From: Mageeibacillus sp. UBA4314
Lineage (GTDB): Bacteria; Bacillota; Clostridia; Saccharofermentanales; Saccharofermentanaceae
Length of the DNA stretch: 62,314 bases
Direction: 5' to 3'
Assembly (NCBI GenBank): GCA_002394605.1
Contig: DGUI01000034.1
Coordinates: forward strand, 33,506-95,819
The position numbers were made by a program, and so were the translations under genes. Below, piece by piece: positions 17,770-26,335 of the stretch; the stretch's first letter is position 1; every line of letters starts with the position of its first letter. The notes under the pieces are model-generated. The model did no database searches. It saw only the letters and a program-made list of their open reading frames with translations, and was not told the DNA's origin.

Positions 17770-18690
17770 TCACATGACCGCATCTACGACCTTGAGTTCC
17801 TTGACATCCGAATCAAACTTGTAGAGATTGCGTGACAGGATCACTCCGTCATTATTCGGATCGTATGTATTGCATGCAAAGTTCAGATATTCACCGAGCT
17901 GATCATGATACTTTGTTGCAAAAGCAAGCGTACTGAGTTCAGCATACGGAAGCAGATAGAAGTCCCCGCCGAGCTTCATGCTGATCTCTTCTAATATCTT
18001 CGGATAGAAGATCACTGCAGACCCGGCCTTGGAATACTTGTCTGATACGATCAGCATCTCGCGTATGCACTCCGGTATCCTGTTTATGTCATCGATCACG
18101 GTCTGCTCCACCTTGGTCATTATCTCCGTGCAGCTGTCATAACATGCAGGAAAGATCTTATTGGAATTAGCCATAGCATCCTTATGCAGCTTCTCCTTCG
18201 TGATCCCGTAATTCTTCAGCATTGCATTGTCGATGATGACAGAGCCGTAATTGTTCGGCCCGAACTTGAGCCTGATGTTGTATGTCATCACGAACTCGCC
18301 TTCATCTGTCGTCGGGAACCCGTCGAAAGCGTTCCCTGCCATCTCCTTATTGCATACCCTTACAAAGAGGTTCTTCTTCGCCTTCGTATAATCAAGGATC
18401 GACTCTCTCAGCTTAAGTTCTGCAGGCGTTGCCATTGTCACGATCTTGGCCATCTCCTCTAGAAGTCTTTCATCCTTCTCGCCGTTCAGATAAAGACAGT
18501 AGAAATCATCAACGTTCACGATGCTCGATGCACACTGGTCTTCCGGTCTGATGAACATCCCGTTATAACTTCCCGAGTGCTTGGTGATCTTCTCAAAGCT
18601 AACTTTGCAGTCTGCGTACTTAGGCGGGAGATAAAGCTTTATGTTCTCCTCTATCCACTGCTTAAACTCGTCTAAACTCTTCTTTTCCAT
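17770..18690 (-). CDS. DUF5688-like cytosolic protein
   Basis: This 306-aa protein has no signal peptide or membrane span. Its pattern (short N-terminal helix, KVSFEKITKHSGSYNGMFIRPED, DDFYCLYLNGE, then a C-terminal part with GSAVIFYPKILEEISMKLGGDFYLLPYAELSTLAF) resembles the DUF5688 family common in Lachnospiraceae. The function is unknown. It is the first gene of the surface-protein/sortase operon and ends 20 bp before the surface protein start. Being cytosolic, it may be regulatory or simply hitch-hiking. Confidence 0.6.
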   Translation of the reverse strand: MEKKSLDEFKQWIEENIKLYLPPKYADCKVSFEKITKHSGSYNGMFIRPEDQCASSIVNVDDFYCLYLNGEKDERLLEEMAKIVTMATPAELKLRESILDYTKAKKNLFVRVCNKEMAGNAFDGFPTTDEGEFVMTYNIRLKFGPNNYGSVIIDNAMLKNYGITKEKLHKDAMANSNKIFPACYDSCTEIMTKVEQTVIDDINRIPECIREMLIVSDKYSKAGSAVIFYPKILEEISMKLGGDFYLLPYAELSTLAFATKYHDQLGEYLNFACNTYDPNNDGVILSRNLYKFDSDVKELKVVDAVM

Positions 18691-18715
18691 AGTTTGGTCC
18701 TTTCTTTTCCGGGCA

Positions 18716-18744
18716 ATAAAAAACGGCCCGGATAACGGACCGTT
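18716..18744 (-). terminator. Intrinsic terminator in the leader of the surface-protein operon
   Basis: The minus strand reads AACGGTCCG-TTATC-CGGGCCGTT (one G-U pair) followed by TTTTTTATT. It stops transcripts from the thiN operon. Because the promoter at 18776-18804 lies upstream of it, it also sits in the leader of the DUF5688/surface/sortase operon, only about 26 nt before the first ATG. Confidence 0.8.
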
Positions 18745-18775
18745 GATCTGCGGAAACTCATAAATATGTAGCTTA

Positions 18776-18804
18776 AGTATAGGACCGTATTAAGTCTCAT
18801 TCAA
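18776..18804 (-). promoter_or_regulatory. Promoter of the surface-protein/sortase operon
   Basis: Minus-strand -35 TTGAAT (rc of 18799-18804), 17-nt spacer, -10 TATACT (rc of 18776-18781). Transcription would start near 18769, giving a leader of about 80 nt that contains the terminator at 18716-18744. Confidence 0.65.
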
Positions 18805-18819
18805 TACCCGTAAGTCTCA
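18791..18819. repeat. 20-bp-spaced direct repeat, likely regulator site
   Basis: TAAGTCTCA occurs at 18791-18799 and again at 18811-18819, a period of exactly 20 bp (about two helical turns). The first copy abuts the -35 of the surface operon promoter and the second lies just upstream. An additional inverted pair (GGGTATT at 18825-18833 region and AATACCC at 18804-18810) overlaps. The geometry suits an activator that binds in tandem; the regulator is not in the window. Confidence 0.55.
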
Positions 18820-18886
18820 ATTTCGGGGGGTATTTTCCAAGATCTCCGGAGGTCAAAACAACTGTTTGGACCTTATTTCATAAGGC

Positions 18887-19534
18887 TTAGACGGCCTTTG
18901 TCAAAACGACGAGAAGACGGCCTTCCTTAATGGACACTTTTATGGCGTCTGAACCGGGTGCGACCTTATTGGATACGGTAAGCGAACTGGTAGGATATAT
19001 CACGGCATCATCAAGCTTATACGAAAGCCCCTCCGTTGTCACACCGGTAACCTCCCTGCCTGCAAAAGGAATAAGAGATACAGCCAGGCCGTCTCCATTA
19101 ACCCCCTGAAGAGTTATGCTGCTGCCTCCTGACACAGGTATTATGTCAGTAACGCCGTCTGTTGCAGTAATGTCAAAACCGGCTTCTTTGTAACGGAACA
19201 ACAATCCGAGGTTGGCAAGAACATGGTCGATCCTGCCCTCGAGAGAACAGATCAGGTCGATGGAAGCACCTTCAGGACATCTGTCCAGGGCAAGTTCAGT
19301 ATCGGTCTTGTCCTTATCCGTTGAGAATAGTTTTTGAGGTATGCCGCTCTTCTCCAGATAATGAAGTCCTTCTTCTGAAGCGGAATCGCAGTCTCCGAAG
19401 AACAGATCGGGCTTTATGCCGTTTGCCATGCAGTAATCTATACCGGAATCGGCACAGTACACACAGTCTGCCGCCCTGGCGATGAAAGAAGCCTCAGGAT
19501 AGACGGGACCTCCCGTGATCACTGCAATGCGCAT
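18887..19534 (-). CDS. thiN: Thiamine pyrophosphokinase
   Basis: ThiN transfers pyrophosphate from ATP to thiamine to make TPP. The 215-aa protein has the family signatures GDCDS near residue 47, STDKDKTDTELAL near 70, and the EGRIDHVLANL segment near 98. The start overlaps rpe by 16 bp. It is the last gene of the def-to-thiN run, the same order as in Bacillus subtilis, and a terminator follows at 18716-18744. Confidence 0.93.
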   Translation of the reverse strand: MRIAVITGGPVYPEASFIARAADCVYCADSGIDYCMANGIKPDLFFGDCDSASEEGLHYLEKSGIPQKLFSTDKDKTDTELALDRCPEGASIDLICSLEGRIDHVLANLGLLFRYKEAGFDITATDGVTDIIPVSGGSSITLQGVNGDGLAVSLIPFAGREVTGVTTEGLSYKLDDAVIYPTSSLTVSNKVAPGSDAIKVSIKEGRLLVVLTKAV

Positions 19535-20178
19535 ATGGCAAGATCCCTAACGGCTTTACCGTGATCTTCAGCGCCGAACACGGCGCTTCCCGCTACCAGC
19601 AGCCTTGCACCGGCGCGGTATGCTTCCGCAGCGGTGTTGACATTGATGCCGCCGTCGACAGACAAAATGGCATCAGAACCTATCCTGTCAAGTTCAGAAC
19701 GTACCGAAGCGATCCTGTCAGTCGATCCTTCCATATAGCTCTGGCTTCCGAATCCGGGTCTGACGGACATGATGAGCACAAGATCTGCAAACGGAAGATA
19801 CGGATATATCTTCTCAATGGGAGTGTCGGGATGGATCGCGATACCTGCTTTCTTCCCCAGCTTCCTTATCTCTTCGAGCAAAGCACGGGGATCATCACTG
19901 CATTCGATGTGGAACGTGATGTAATCGCAGCCCACTTCGGCAAATGACTTAACATAGCGTTCCGGCTCAGCGATCATGAGGTGGCAGTCGAAGATCATGT
20001 CTGTATGCTTCCTAAGCGCCTTGATGACCGGCATTCCTATCGTGATATTGGATACATAATGTCCGTCCATTACATCCAGATGCAGATATCTGCTGTAAGG
20101 TTCTACCGATCTGATCTCGTCCATAAGGTATCCGAAATCAGCCGACAGGATCGATGGCGCTATCAAGTCGCTGTTCAT
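19519..20178 (-). CDS. rpe: Ribulose-phosphate 3-epimerase
   Basis: Rpe interconverts ribulose 5-phosphate and xylulose 5-phosphate in the pentose phosphate pathway. This 219-aa TIM barrel has the start IAPSILSADF, the metal-binding HLDVMDGHYVSN, DCHLMI, MSVRPGFGSQSY and VDGGIN. All metal-ligand positions look intact. It overlaps rsgA in an ATGA and thiN by 16 bp. Confidence 0.96.
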   Translation of the reverse strand: MNSDLIAPSILSADFGYLMDEIRSVEPYSRYLHLDVMDGHYVSNITIGMPVIKALRKHTDMIFDCHLMIAEPERYVKSFAEVGCDYITFHIECSDDPRALLEEIRKLGKKAGIAIHPDTPIEKIYPYLPFADLVLIMSVRPGFGSQSYMEGSTDRIASVRSELDRIGSDAILSVDGGINVNTAAEAYRAGARLLVAGSAVFGAEDHGKAVRDLAICALQ

Positions 20179-21080
20179 TTCTTCAGTCTCCCAACATAAG
20201 TATTACGTAATTCATACAGTTCAAGATAGAATTCCTTGTATCTGTCATATCTTCCGCTGTCAATATTACCACGGACAGCACACATTGTCTCATTAATATG
20301 TCTGCAATCATCGAATCTGCATCCTGATGCAAGTTCTCTTATCTCAGGATAACCGAGGATCACATCGGTATATTCTACTCCAAGCTCATAAAGGCTGAGC
20401 GAAGTAAACCCGGGGGTATCGACTATATGATCCTCTCCGAAATCAAAGAGCTGCACATGCCTTGTCGTGTGCTTGCCTCGTTTAAGCCTTTTGGACACTT
20501 CACCCGTCTCCATCACCTCACCGCTTAAGACGCTGTTAAGAGCCGTACTCTTACCGACTCCTGAAGGCCCTGCAAAGCCAATGATCCCGGGAAGTATCGA
20601 ACTCCTCAGTTCCTCCTCACAGATCATTTTGTCGCTTCCGGAGACATGGACGTCAAATCCCGCATCAGAATAGATCTTCTGAAGTTCCTCACACGCCTGC
20701 CTGTCAAGGTCGCCCTTTGTAAATACTATGACCGGCTTGATCCCTAGCTTTGCGGTGATTATGAGCATCTTATCAAGGAGCTTAAGATCCGGAACGGGAT
20801 CAACGCAGGCAAATGTAAGGATGATCGTGCTGAGATTGGCCACCGGGGGCCTGACAAGGATATTCTTCCTCTCTTTGACAGTCTTGATGACATAAGGAAC
20901 ATCAGGATCCCCGCTCGGTTCGATCACGACCTGATCACCGATCGCAGGGGTCATCCTCCTGTTGCGCATTATGCCTCTGGCTCCGCAGATGACTCTCTCA
21001 CCTCTGTCCGGGCAGTCTGAAGTTATCTTGATCTCATACTGTCCGCCAACGCCCTTTGTGATTATCCCTTCTGTTATCAT
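20175..21080 (-). CDS. rsgA: Small ribosomal subunit biogenesis GTPase RsgA
   Basis: This circularly permuted GTPase checks maturation of the 30S decoding centre. The 301-aa protein has an OB-fold N-terminus, G4 TKGD at 121-124, then P-loop GPSGVGKS at 171-178 and G3 DTPG at 221-224, which is the permuted order. The C-terminal zinc knuckle CRFDDCRHINETMC supplies the expected Cys/His ligands. It is coupled to pknB by an ATGA overlap. Confidence 0.96.
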   Translation of the reverse strand: MITEGIITKGVGGQYEIKITSDCPDRGERVICGARGIMRNRRMTPAIGDQVVIEPSGDPDVPYVIKTVKERKNILVRPPVANLSTIILTFACVDPVPDLKLLDKMLIITAKLGIKPVIVFTKGDLDRQACEELQKIYSDAGFDVHVSGSDKMICEEELRSSILPGIIGFAGPSGVGKSTALNSVLSGEVMETGEVSKRLKRGKHTTRHVQLFDFGEDHIVDTPGFTSLSLYELGVEYTDVILGYPEIRELASGCRFDDCRHINETMCAVRGNIDSGRYDRYKEFYLELYELRNTYVGRLKK

Positions 21081-23170
21081 CCGATGATAATCTCATCCGG
21101 ATCCTGGGGATCGGGATCCACGGGAACCGGTGTCGGCGTAGGAGTCGGTGTATTTGTAGGTGTCGGCGTAGGCGTATTCGTAGGTGTTGGCGTAGGCGTA
21201 TCCGCACGCTTGAATATTGCCTTGTATGTAGCATTGCTGTTGCCGACGACGAAAGTATAATCAGCAGAATATGCGACTATGTTATTAAGTGAATCCTTCC
21301 AGCAATCGAATACGTAATCAGCTGCAGGTTCGGCACGCAGTGTTACTGTAGCGCCGGGCTCATAGCTGCCGCCGCCGGATACGGTACCGCTTCCCTTGAT
21401 CTCGATCTTGATCTCATACATTACAGGGGTAGGTGTAGGCGTACCTCCGTTGGCCACATCATCAGCAGAACCGACGATAAGCTTGATGGATGATCTTCTG
21501 GGAACAGGGGTTCCCGCTACGGGATTAGTTGCCATGACGAACTGTTTCTTCTCTGACAGGGCAAGGACTTCAGGAGAACCTTCGATCTGTCCGACGATGA
21601 GGTTGCAGTCAGCAAGTGCCTTCCTTGCCTCTGCAAGAGTCTTGCCCCTGAGATCGGGGATAACGCTGCTGGTCGGCTCTGCTGCATAGATGATGCAGAT
21701 GGAATCGCCCGCGCTGACACTTGCGCCTGCTGCAGGTTCGGTCCTTATAACGATGCCTTCCTCAACTTCCTCGTTAGGTTCGGATCTTAAGGATACGACA
21801 TATCCCAGTGCCGACAGCGACTGATAAGCGCTCGTATACTGCATTCCTGCATAGTCAGCGAGCAGCGAAGCATCAGAAGGCGCTGCGACCTTGAGGATAA
21901 GCTTGCTAACCGCACTCCTTATGGATATCTTCATTCCCTCGGGTATGCTCTGCTCGATGATAACGCCGGGCGCATACTCGTCAGTCTTCACGTACTGGAT
22001 ATCGTAATTGATATTGTTGCTGTCGAGTTCGTCCTTGACTTCCTCGATCTTCATGCCGACATAATTGCGGACCTCATAATCCACATTCTGCTCTGTATTG
22101 GTCGCATTCTTGATGGAAGTGATGACAAGTACGGAAAGACCGACGACAACGCCTATGATCGCTACTATGATAAGTATCAGCAGCACATTATCGCGAAGTC
22201 TTGATAATCTTCTTGCCTCAGCGGACTTCTCGATCTCACTGATCTTGTCATAGTTAGGATCCTGTCTGAATGACAGGTTGGCCTCTCCGTCACTGTAGCC
22301 TGTATTGTTGATGACACCATAGACTCCGTCCGGATCGACTAATATCGCGTCGAGCTCCGTTACCATCTCCATCATGGACTTATAGCGCCTGTCCGGTGTC
22401 TTCTGCATGCACTTATTTATGATCGCATCGAGTCCCTGGGGAATGCCAGGAACAAATGATGAAGCCTTCGGCACATTCTCCTGGAGATGCTTGACTGCTA
22501 TCGCCACATTGCTGTCCCCGTCGAAAGGAACCCTTCCGGTGACCATCTCAAACAGCATGACTCCGACGGAATAGATGTCAGAAGCAGGGCCTACGTTGCC
22601 GCCTCTCGCCTGCTCGGGAGAGAAATAGTGAACTGATCCCATGGCGCCGCCTGACGTCATGGTGATCGTGCTGTTAGTAGATGCCCTGGCGATACCGAAG
22701 TCTGTGATCTTGGCAATCCTGTCACGCGATATGAGGATGTTCTGGGGCTTGATGTCTCGGTGAACGATGCCGTTCTGGTGAGCATTCTCAAGCGCCAGCC
22801 CGACCTGTATAACGATCGGCACGGCTACCTTCCAGTCAAGGTGACCGTTCTGGTTTATGAGTTCCTTGACAGTGATGCCTTCAACATACTCCTGTACGAT
22901 ATATCTGTAGTTGCCTTCATGGCCGACGCCGAAGACCTTGACTATATTGGAATGGTTGAGCATCGATACGGCCTTTGCCTCCGTATCGAACCTCCTGATG
23001 AACTCCTCATCGGAAGAGAACTCAGGCTTGAGGATCTTGATGGCGACATTGACGCCGGAAGAGATGTCCGTTGCAAGGTATACGTTAGCCATGCCGCCGC
23101 GGCCGATCAGCCTGACGATCCTGTACTTACCTGCAAATGTCATGCCCTCCGGGCCTTGCACGTTATTCAT
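21077..23170 (-). CDS. prkC: PASTA-domain Ser/Thr protein kinase (PrkC/PknB) with InlB-like extension
   Basis: This transmembrane kinase senses peptidoglycan fragments and regulates cell-wall growth and translation. Of 697 aa: kinase domain about 15-275 with GRGGMANV (23-30), K45, HRD (138-140) and DFG (157-159); membrane span 329-352; three PASTA domains (about 366-428, 436-497, 502-567). After these comes an unusual tail: a TP-rich linker, one InlB-B-repeat-like module (about 585-655) and a second Thr-Pro-Asn stretch up to residue 685. Paired with the PP2C phosphatase upstream by a 4-bp overlap. Confidence 0.96.
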   Translation of the reverse strand: MNNVQGPEGMTFAGKYRIVRLIGRGGMANVYLATDISSGVNVAIKILKPEFSSDEEFIRRFDTEAKAVSMLNHSNIVKVFGVGHEGNYRYIVQEYVEGITVKELINQNGHLDWKVAVPIVIQVGLALENAHQNGIVHRDIKPQNILISRDRIAKITDFGIARASTNSTITMTSGGAMGSVHYFSPEQARGGNVGPASDIYSVGVMLFEMVTGRVPFDGDSNVAIAVKHLQENVPKASSFVPGIPQGLDAIINKCMQKTPDRRYKSMMEMVTELDAILVDPDGVYGVINNTGYSDGEANLSFRQDPNYDKISEIEKSAEARRLSRLRDNVLLILIIVAIIGVVVGLSVLVITSIKNATNTEQNVDYEVRNYVGMKIEEVKDELDSNNINYDIQYVKTDEYAPGVIIEQSIPEGMKISIRSAVSKLILKVAAPSDASLLADYAGMQYTSAYQSLSALGYVVSLRSEPNEEVEEGIVIRTEPAAGASVSAGDSICIIYAAEPTSSVIPDLRGKTLAEARKALADCNLIVGQIEGSPEVLALSEKKQFVMATNPVAGTPVPRRSSIKLIVGSADDVANGGTPTPTPVMYEIKIEIKGSGTVSGGGSYEPGATVTLRAEPAADYVFDCWKDSLNNIVAYSADYTFVVGNSNATYKAIFKRADTPTPTPTNTPTPTPTNTPTPTPTPVPVDPDPQDPDEIIIG
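21131..21205. repeat. Short tandem repeat encoding a Thr-Pro linker
   Basis: Units beginning TGTCGGCGTAGG recur at 21131, 21161 and (with one change) 21185, giving lengths of 30 and 24 bp and a partial copy. They encode the TPTPTNT stretch at the C-terminus of the PASTA kinase. Such arrays expand or contract by slippage in multiples of three, so the linker length may vary between strains. Confidence 0.75.
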
Positions 23171-23916
23171 ACACCATCCTCTTCATTGCCACTGTCGAAT
23201 CTTATGACCGCAACAGTGGAGTTATCTTTGGAATCGTCTGATGCCCCCCTGACCATCAGGAGATCAACAAGAGCATCAAGGTCATCCCTGCCGTTCAATA
23301 TATCCCTGACCGTATCCTCATCGAACAGAGAATACATTCCGTCAGTTGCAAGTATAACACAATCCCCGTATTTTGCATTATATGTATTAAGGTCAGGCCT
23401 TATGTACATGTTCTCACCCAGGCATTTGATCAGGTTGGACCTGCCTGCATGAACCTTTGCTTCCTCCTCAGTGATCTTACCTTCCCTAAGGAGTGTCTCA
23501 GCCAGATTATGGTCGGAAGTGAGCCTTATCAGCTCATTGTCAGAGACAAGATAGGCTCTGCAGTCTCCATAATGACCGATATGTATCTCAAGGCCGCTCA
23601 GAACGGCAACGGTAAGTGTCGAACACATTCCAATGTGCTCGGGTTCATCTGCGCAGTCCTTTAGGATGGCGACATTTGCTTTGTTAAATGCAAGATCCAT
23701 CTTATCTTCGATGTCTTCGCACGGCAGTTCCTCCTTAAGGAATCCGAGGGCCGTATCTACCGCTACCCTGCTGGCTATCTCACCGTACGGACATCCTCCG
23801 AGACCGTCTGCAACGCCTATGATGAGCTGATCTCCGGCCTTGATGACATCAAGGTAATCCTCATTATTGCTCCTTACCGGGCCTGTGACAGAGCCTTGTG
23901 CATAGCTGTACCTCAT
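23167..23916 (-). CDS. prpC: PP2C-family Ser/Thr phosphatase (PrpC/Stp)
   Basis: This phosphatase reverses phosphorylation by the neighbouring PASTA kinase. The metal-binding motifs are intact: RSNNEDYLDV near the N-terminus, VADGLGGCPYGE, GDCRAYLV, and ATDGMYS, with the terminal DNSTVAVIRF. The start at 23916 (MRYSYAQGS) gives an ATGA overlap with rlmN and matches family length (249 aa); an upstream in-frame start at 23949 would run 34 bp into rlmN and is less likely. Confidence 0.95.
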   Translation of the reverse strand: MRYSYAQGSVTGPVRSNNEDYLDVIKAGDQLIIGVADGLGGCPYGEIASRVAVDTALGFLKEELPCEDIEDKMDLAFNKANVAILKDCADEPEHIGMCSTLTVAVLSGLEIHIGHYGDCRAYLVSDNELIRLTSDHNLAETLLREGKITEEEAKVHAGRSNLIKCLGENMYIRPDLNTYNAKYGDCVILATDGMYSLFDEDTVRDILNGRDDLDALVDLLMVRGASDDSKDNSTVAVIRFDSGNEEDGV

Positions 23917-24941
23917 GACTGCTCCATCCCCCTTCGAAGCTGGCCGCACGCGGCCATTATGTCCGTTCCCATCTCACGTCTCAATGTCGCATTGATGCCT
24001 AATTCCTCAAGTCTCTTGCGGAATGCCGCAACTGACTTGGAAGGGCTCCTCCTGAAAGCGCTTCCCGGGAACTCATTAGCCGCTATGAGATTAACGTGGC
24101 ACAGTTCGCCCTTGAGCTTCCCTGCCAGTTCCTCTGCGCATCTGACTGAATCATTGACTCCCGCAAAAAGCGAATACTCGTAAGTTATCCTTCTTCCGGT
24201 AATTGAAGTGTACTCATGGCATGCAGCAAGCAGTTCCTCCATGGGGTATGCTTTGGCGACAGGCATGATCTTAAGCCTTATTTCATCGTTAGGAGCATGG
24301 AGCGAGACGGCCAGGTTGACCTGTGACTTGAGGGCAGCAAACTCCCTGATCTTAGGGACTAACCCGCAAGTTGATATCGTGATGTGGCGTGCGCCGAGAC
24401 CAAAGCCGTCGGGATCCGTGACAAGACCGATGAATCCCGTGATATTGTCATAGTTATCGAAAGGCTCCCCTATCCCCATTACGACAATGCTCCTGATCCT
24501 CTCTCCCATCAGCTTTCCCGACACGAGTACCTGTGCCAGCAGTTCACCGGAAGTTAAGGACCTGCCGAATCCGGCCTTTGCAGACGCACAGAATTCACAT
24601 CCCATCTTGCATCCTGCCTGTGAAGAGATGCAGACCGACAGACCTGTCTTATACCGCATTACGACTGTCTCGATGATGTTGCCGTCGTGAAGACGGAATA
24701 CGAACTTTGTAGTCCCGTCTATCGCCGAGACGTATTTCTCCAGGACCTTGAACTCTCCGAAGATGAAGTCTTCCTCGAGCATCGCCCTGACATTCTTGGG
24801 AACATTCGTCATTCCTTCCGTATCAGTCACTCCGGATGACAGCCATCCGTATATCTGACCCGCACGAAAAGACTGAACGGACTTTGCTCTGCACCATTCC
24901 TTCAGTTCTTCCAACGTCAGATCAAGACAGAATCTCTTCAT
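23913..24941 (-). CDS. rlmN: 23S rRNA (A2503-C2)/tRNA (A37-C2) methyltransferase RlmN
   Basis: RlmN is a radical-SAM enzyme that makes m2A in 23S rRNA and some tRNAs. The 342-aa protein has the CxxxCxxC cluster at C111, C115, C118 (in GCKMGCEFC). The GEPFDNYDN segment and the C-terminal NDSVRCAEELA and LRREMGTDI segments, with a nearby Cys (AACGQL) matching the resolving cysteine, fit the family. It overlaps rsmB by one base (TGATG). Confidence 0.96.
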   Translation of the reverse strand: MKRFCLDLTLEELKEWCRAKSVQSFRAGQIYGWLSSGVTDTEGMTNVPKNVRAMLEEDFIFGEFKVLEKYVSAIDGTTKFVFRLHDGNIIETVVMRYKTGLSVCISSQAGCKMGCEFCASAKAGFGRSLTSGELLAQVLVSGKLMGERIRSIVVMGIGEPFDNYDNITGFIGLVTDPDGFGLGARHITISTCGLVPKIREFAALKSQVNLAVSLHAPNDEIRLKIMPVAKAYPMEELLAACHEYTSITGRRITYEYSLFAGVNDSVRCAEELAGKLKGELCHVNLIAANEFPGSAFRRSPSKSVAAFRKRLEELGINATLRREMGTDIMAACGQLRRGMEQS

Positions 24942-26329
24942 CAGATGCTCCTCTCAAGTCTTGCTATAAAGAATCCGTCACATCCGTCAACATCAGGCAG
25001 GAGCGTTATATGCCCCTGCATGGCAGAGGATCTGCGGTCATCATCCATTATAATATGCTCAGGGAGAAAAGGCATCAGTGATACAGCCTTAAAACCGTCG
25101 TGCGACTGAAGGAATTCCTCAACCCTTCTCTCATTCTCGTCTTTATTTACTGTGCATGTGCAGTAGATCAGGGTGCCGCCGCACTTGACTTTCGATGCGG
25201 CCTGATCCAGGATCCGGCGCTGGACATCTGCGATCGAAGAGATCTTCTCATATGTCATGTTGAGCCTGATGTCGGGCTTGCGCCCGATGATGCCAAGACC
25301 GCTGCACGGTGCGTCACAGAGGACCAGATCGAAGTTTCCTTCAACCGTTGACAGGTCCGTAGAATCAGCGGTCATTGTCCTTACATTGTCGATCTTGAGC
25401 CTCTTAAGGTTATCCTTGAGGAGTTCAAGACGTGAGCTGCTGCTGTCCAGGGCAAGGATGTCGGCCTTGTGATGCGTGATCTCTGCAAGATGAGTTGTCT
25501 TGCCGCCGGGAGCCGCGCAGCAGTCAAGTATCCTGTCATCATCCTTCGGAGAAGCGATCACGGATGCAAGTGCCGCAGCTTCATTCTGAACGATAAAAAG
25601 GCCTTCCTGATATGCTTTGGAATCCTCGATCGAAGTTCCTCCTGTTGCAACGGTAAGGACCTCATCAAGGAACGAACCGGGCGTGACGGTAAAAGACTCA
25701 TCAGCAAGACGCTTTTTAAGTTCCTCTGCAGATATCCTGGAAGGATCGAACCTTATCGTAAGGACCGGAATCTTAAGGAAAGCCTTTCCGACGGAAAGAG
25801 CCCTGTCCTTGCCGTAATCACGCTTAAGTATCCCGTACAGTTCATTCGGGAGCGAGCAGGCAACGTCGGGCCTGTAATTATCGATATCCTTCTCATCATC
25901 ACTTGCCTCGTTAACGCGTCTTAATACCGCATTGACGAGTCCTTTGGCGCGCGGGCAGTACTTCCCGGCGATATCCACAGTCTCTGACACGGCAGCAAAT
26001 CCGGGCGTATCAGAGAACAGTATCTGCCAGCTGCCCAGCCTTATCAGAGTCCTCGGGAAAGGGTCGAGCTCATTAAGGTCTCTTTTGGCAATATGCCTGA
26101 CCATAAAGTCGATCGAGCAGGTATATGTAACAGTCCCGTAGAGCATCGCCCTGACGGCTCGCGACAGAGAACCTGTAAATCCCTTCACCTTGTCGCATTT
26201 CTTGAGAACGAGGTTCGAATACGCCCCGTTCTCATAGACTTCATGGAGCATAAGCGCCGTAAGTTCCCTGACATTTCCGGCCCTGCAAAGCTCCGCTATC
26301 GTTCTGTTGTTAAGATCAGTTACCGCCAT
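24941..26329 (-). CDS. rsmB: 16S rRNA (cytosine-967-C5)-methyltransferase RsmB
   Basis: RsmB methylates C967 of 16S rRNA. The 462-aa protein has an N-terminal NusB-like RNA-binding domain (about 1-130) followed by a Rossmann methyltransferase. The SAM motif CCAAPGGKT is near residue 269, the DAPCSGLG motif carries one catalytic Cys, and the YCTCTVN motif carries the nucleophile. It lies 6 bp downstream of fmt within the conserved operon. Confidence 0.95.
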   Translation of the reverse strand: MAVTDLNNRTIAELCRAGNVRELTALMLHEVYENGAYSNLVLKKCDKVKGFTGSLSRAVRAMLYGTVTYTCSIDFMVRHIAKRDLNELDPFPRTLIRLGSWQILFSDTPGFAAVSETVDIAGKYCPRAKGLVNAVLRRVNEASDDEKDIDNYRPDVACSLPNELYGILKRDYGKDRALSVGKAFLKIPVLTIRFDPSRISAEELKKRLADESFTVTPGSFLDEVLTVATGGTSIEDSKAYQEGLFIVQNEAAALASVIASPKDDDRILDCCAAPGGKTTHLAEITHHKADILALDSSSSRLELLKDNLKRLKIDNVRTMTADSTDLSTVEGNFDLVLCDAPCSGLGIIGRKPDIRLNMTYEKISSIADVQRRILDQAASKVKCGGTLIYCTCTVNKDENERRVEEFLQSHDGFKAVSLMPFLPEHIIMDDDRRSSAMQGHITLLPDVDGCDGFFIARLERSI

Positions 26330-26335
26330 CAGTCT

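Noticed and set aside
17751..17783. In-frame upstream ATG for the large surface protein
   Set aside because: It lies inside the preceding gene and lacks an SD, whereas ATG 17750 follows AAGGGGG at good spacing and begins a normal signal peptide.
21131..21205. CRISPR-like repeat array
   Set aside because: The repeats are contiguous, of unequal length, have no spacers, and encode an in-frame Thr-Pro linker.
22760..23452. 230-codon open frame on the plus strand opposite prkC/prpC
   Set aside because: It is antisense to two well-supported genes, has no SD or recognisable domain, and reflects the codon bias of the coding strand.
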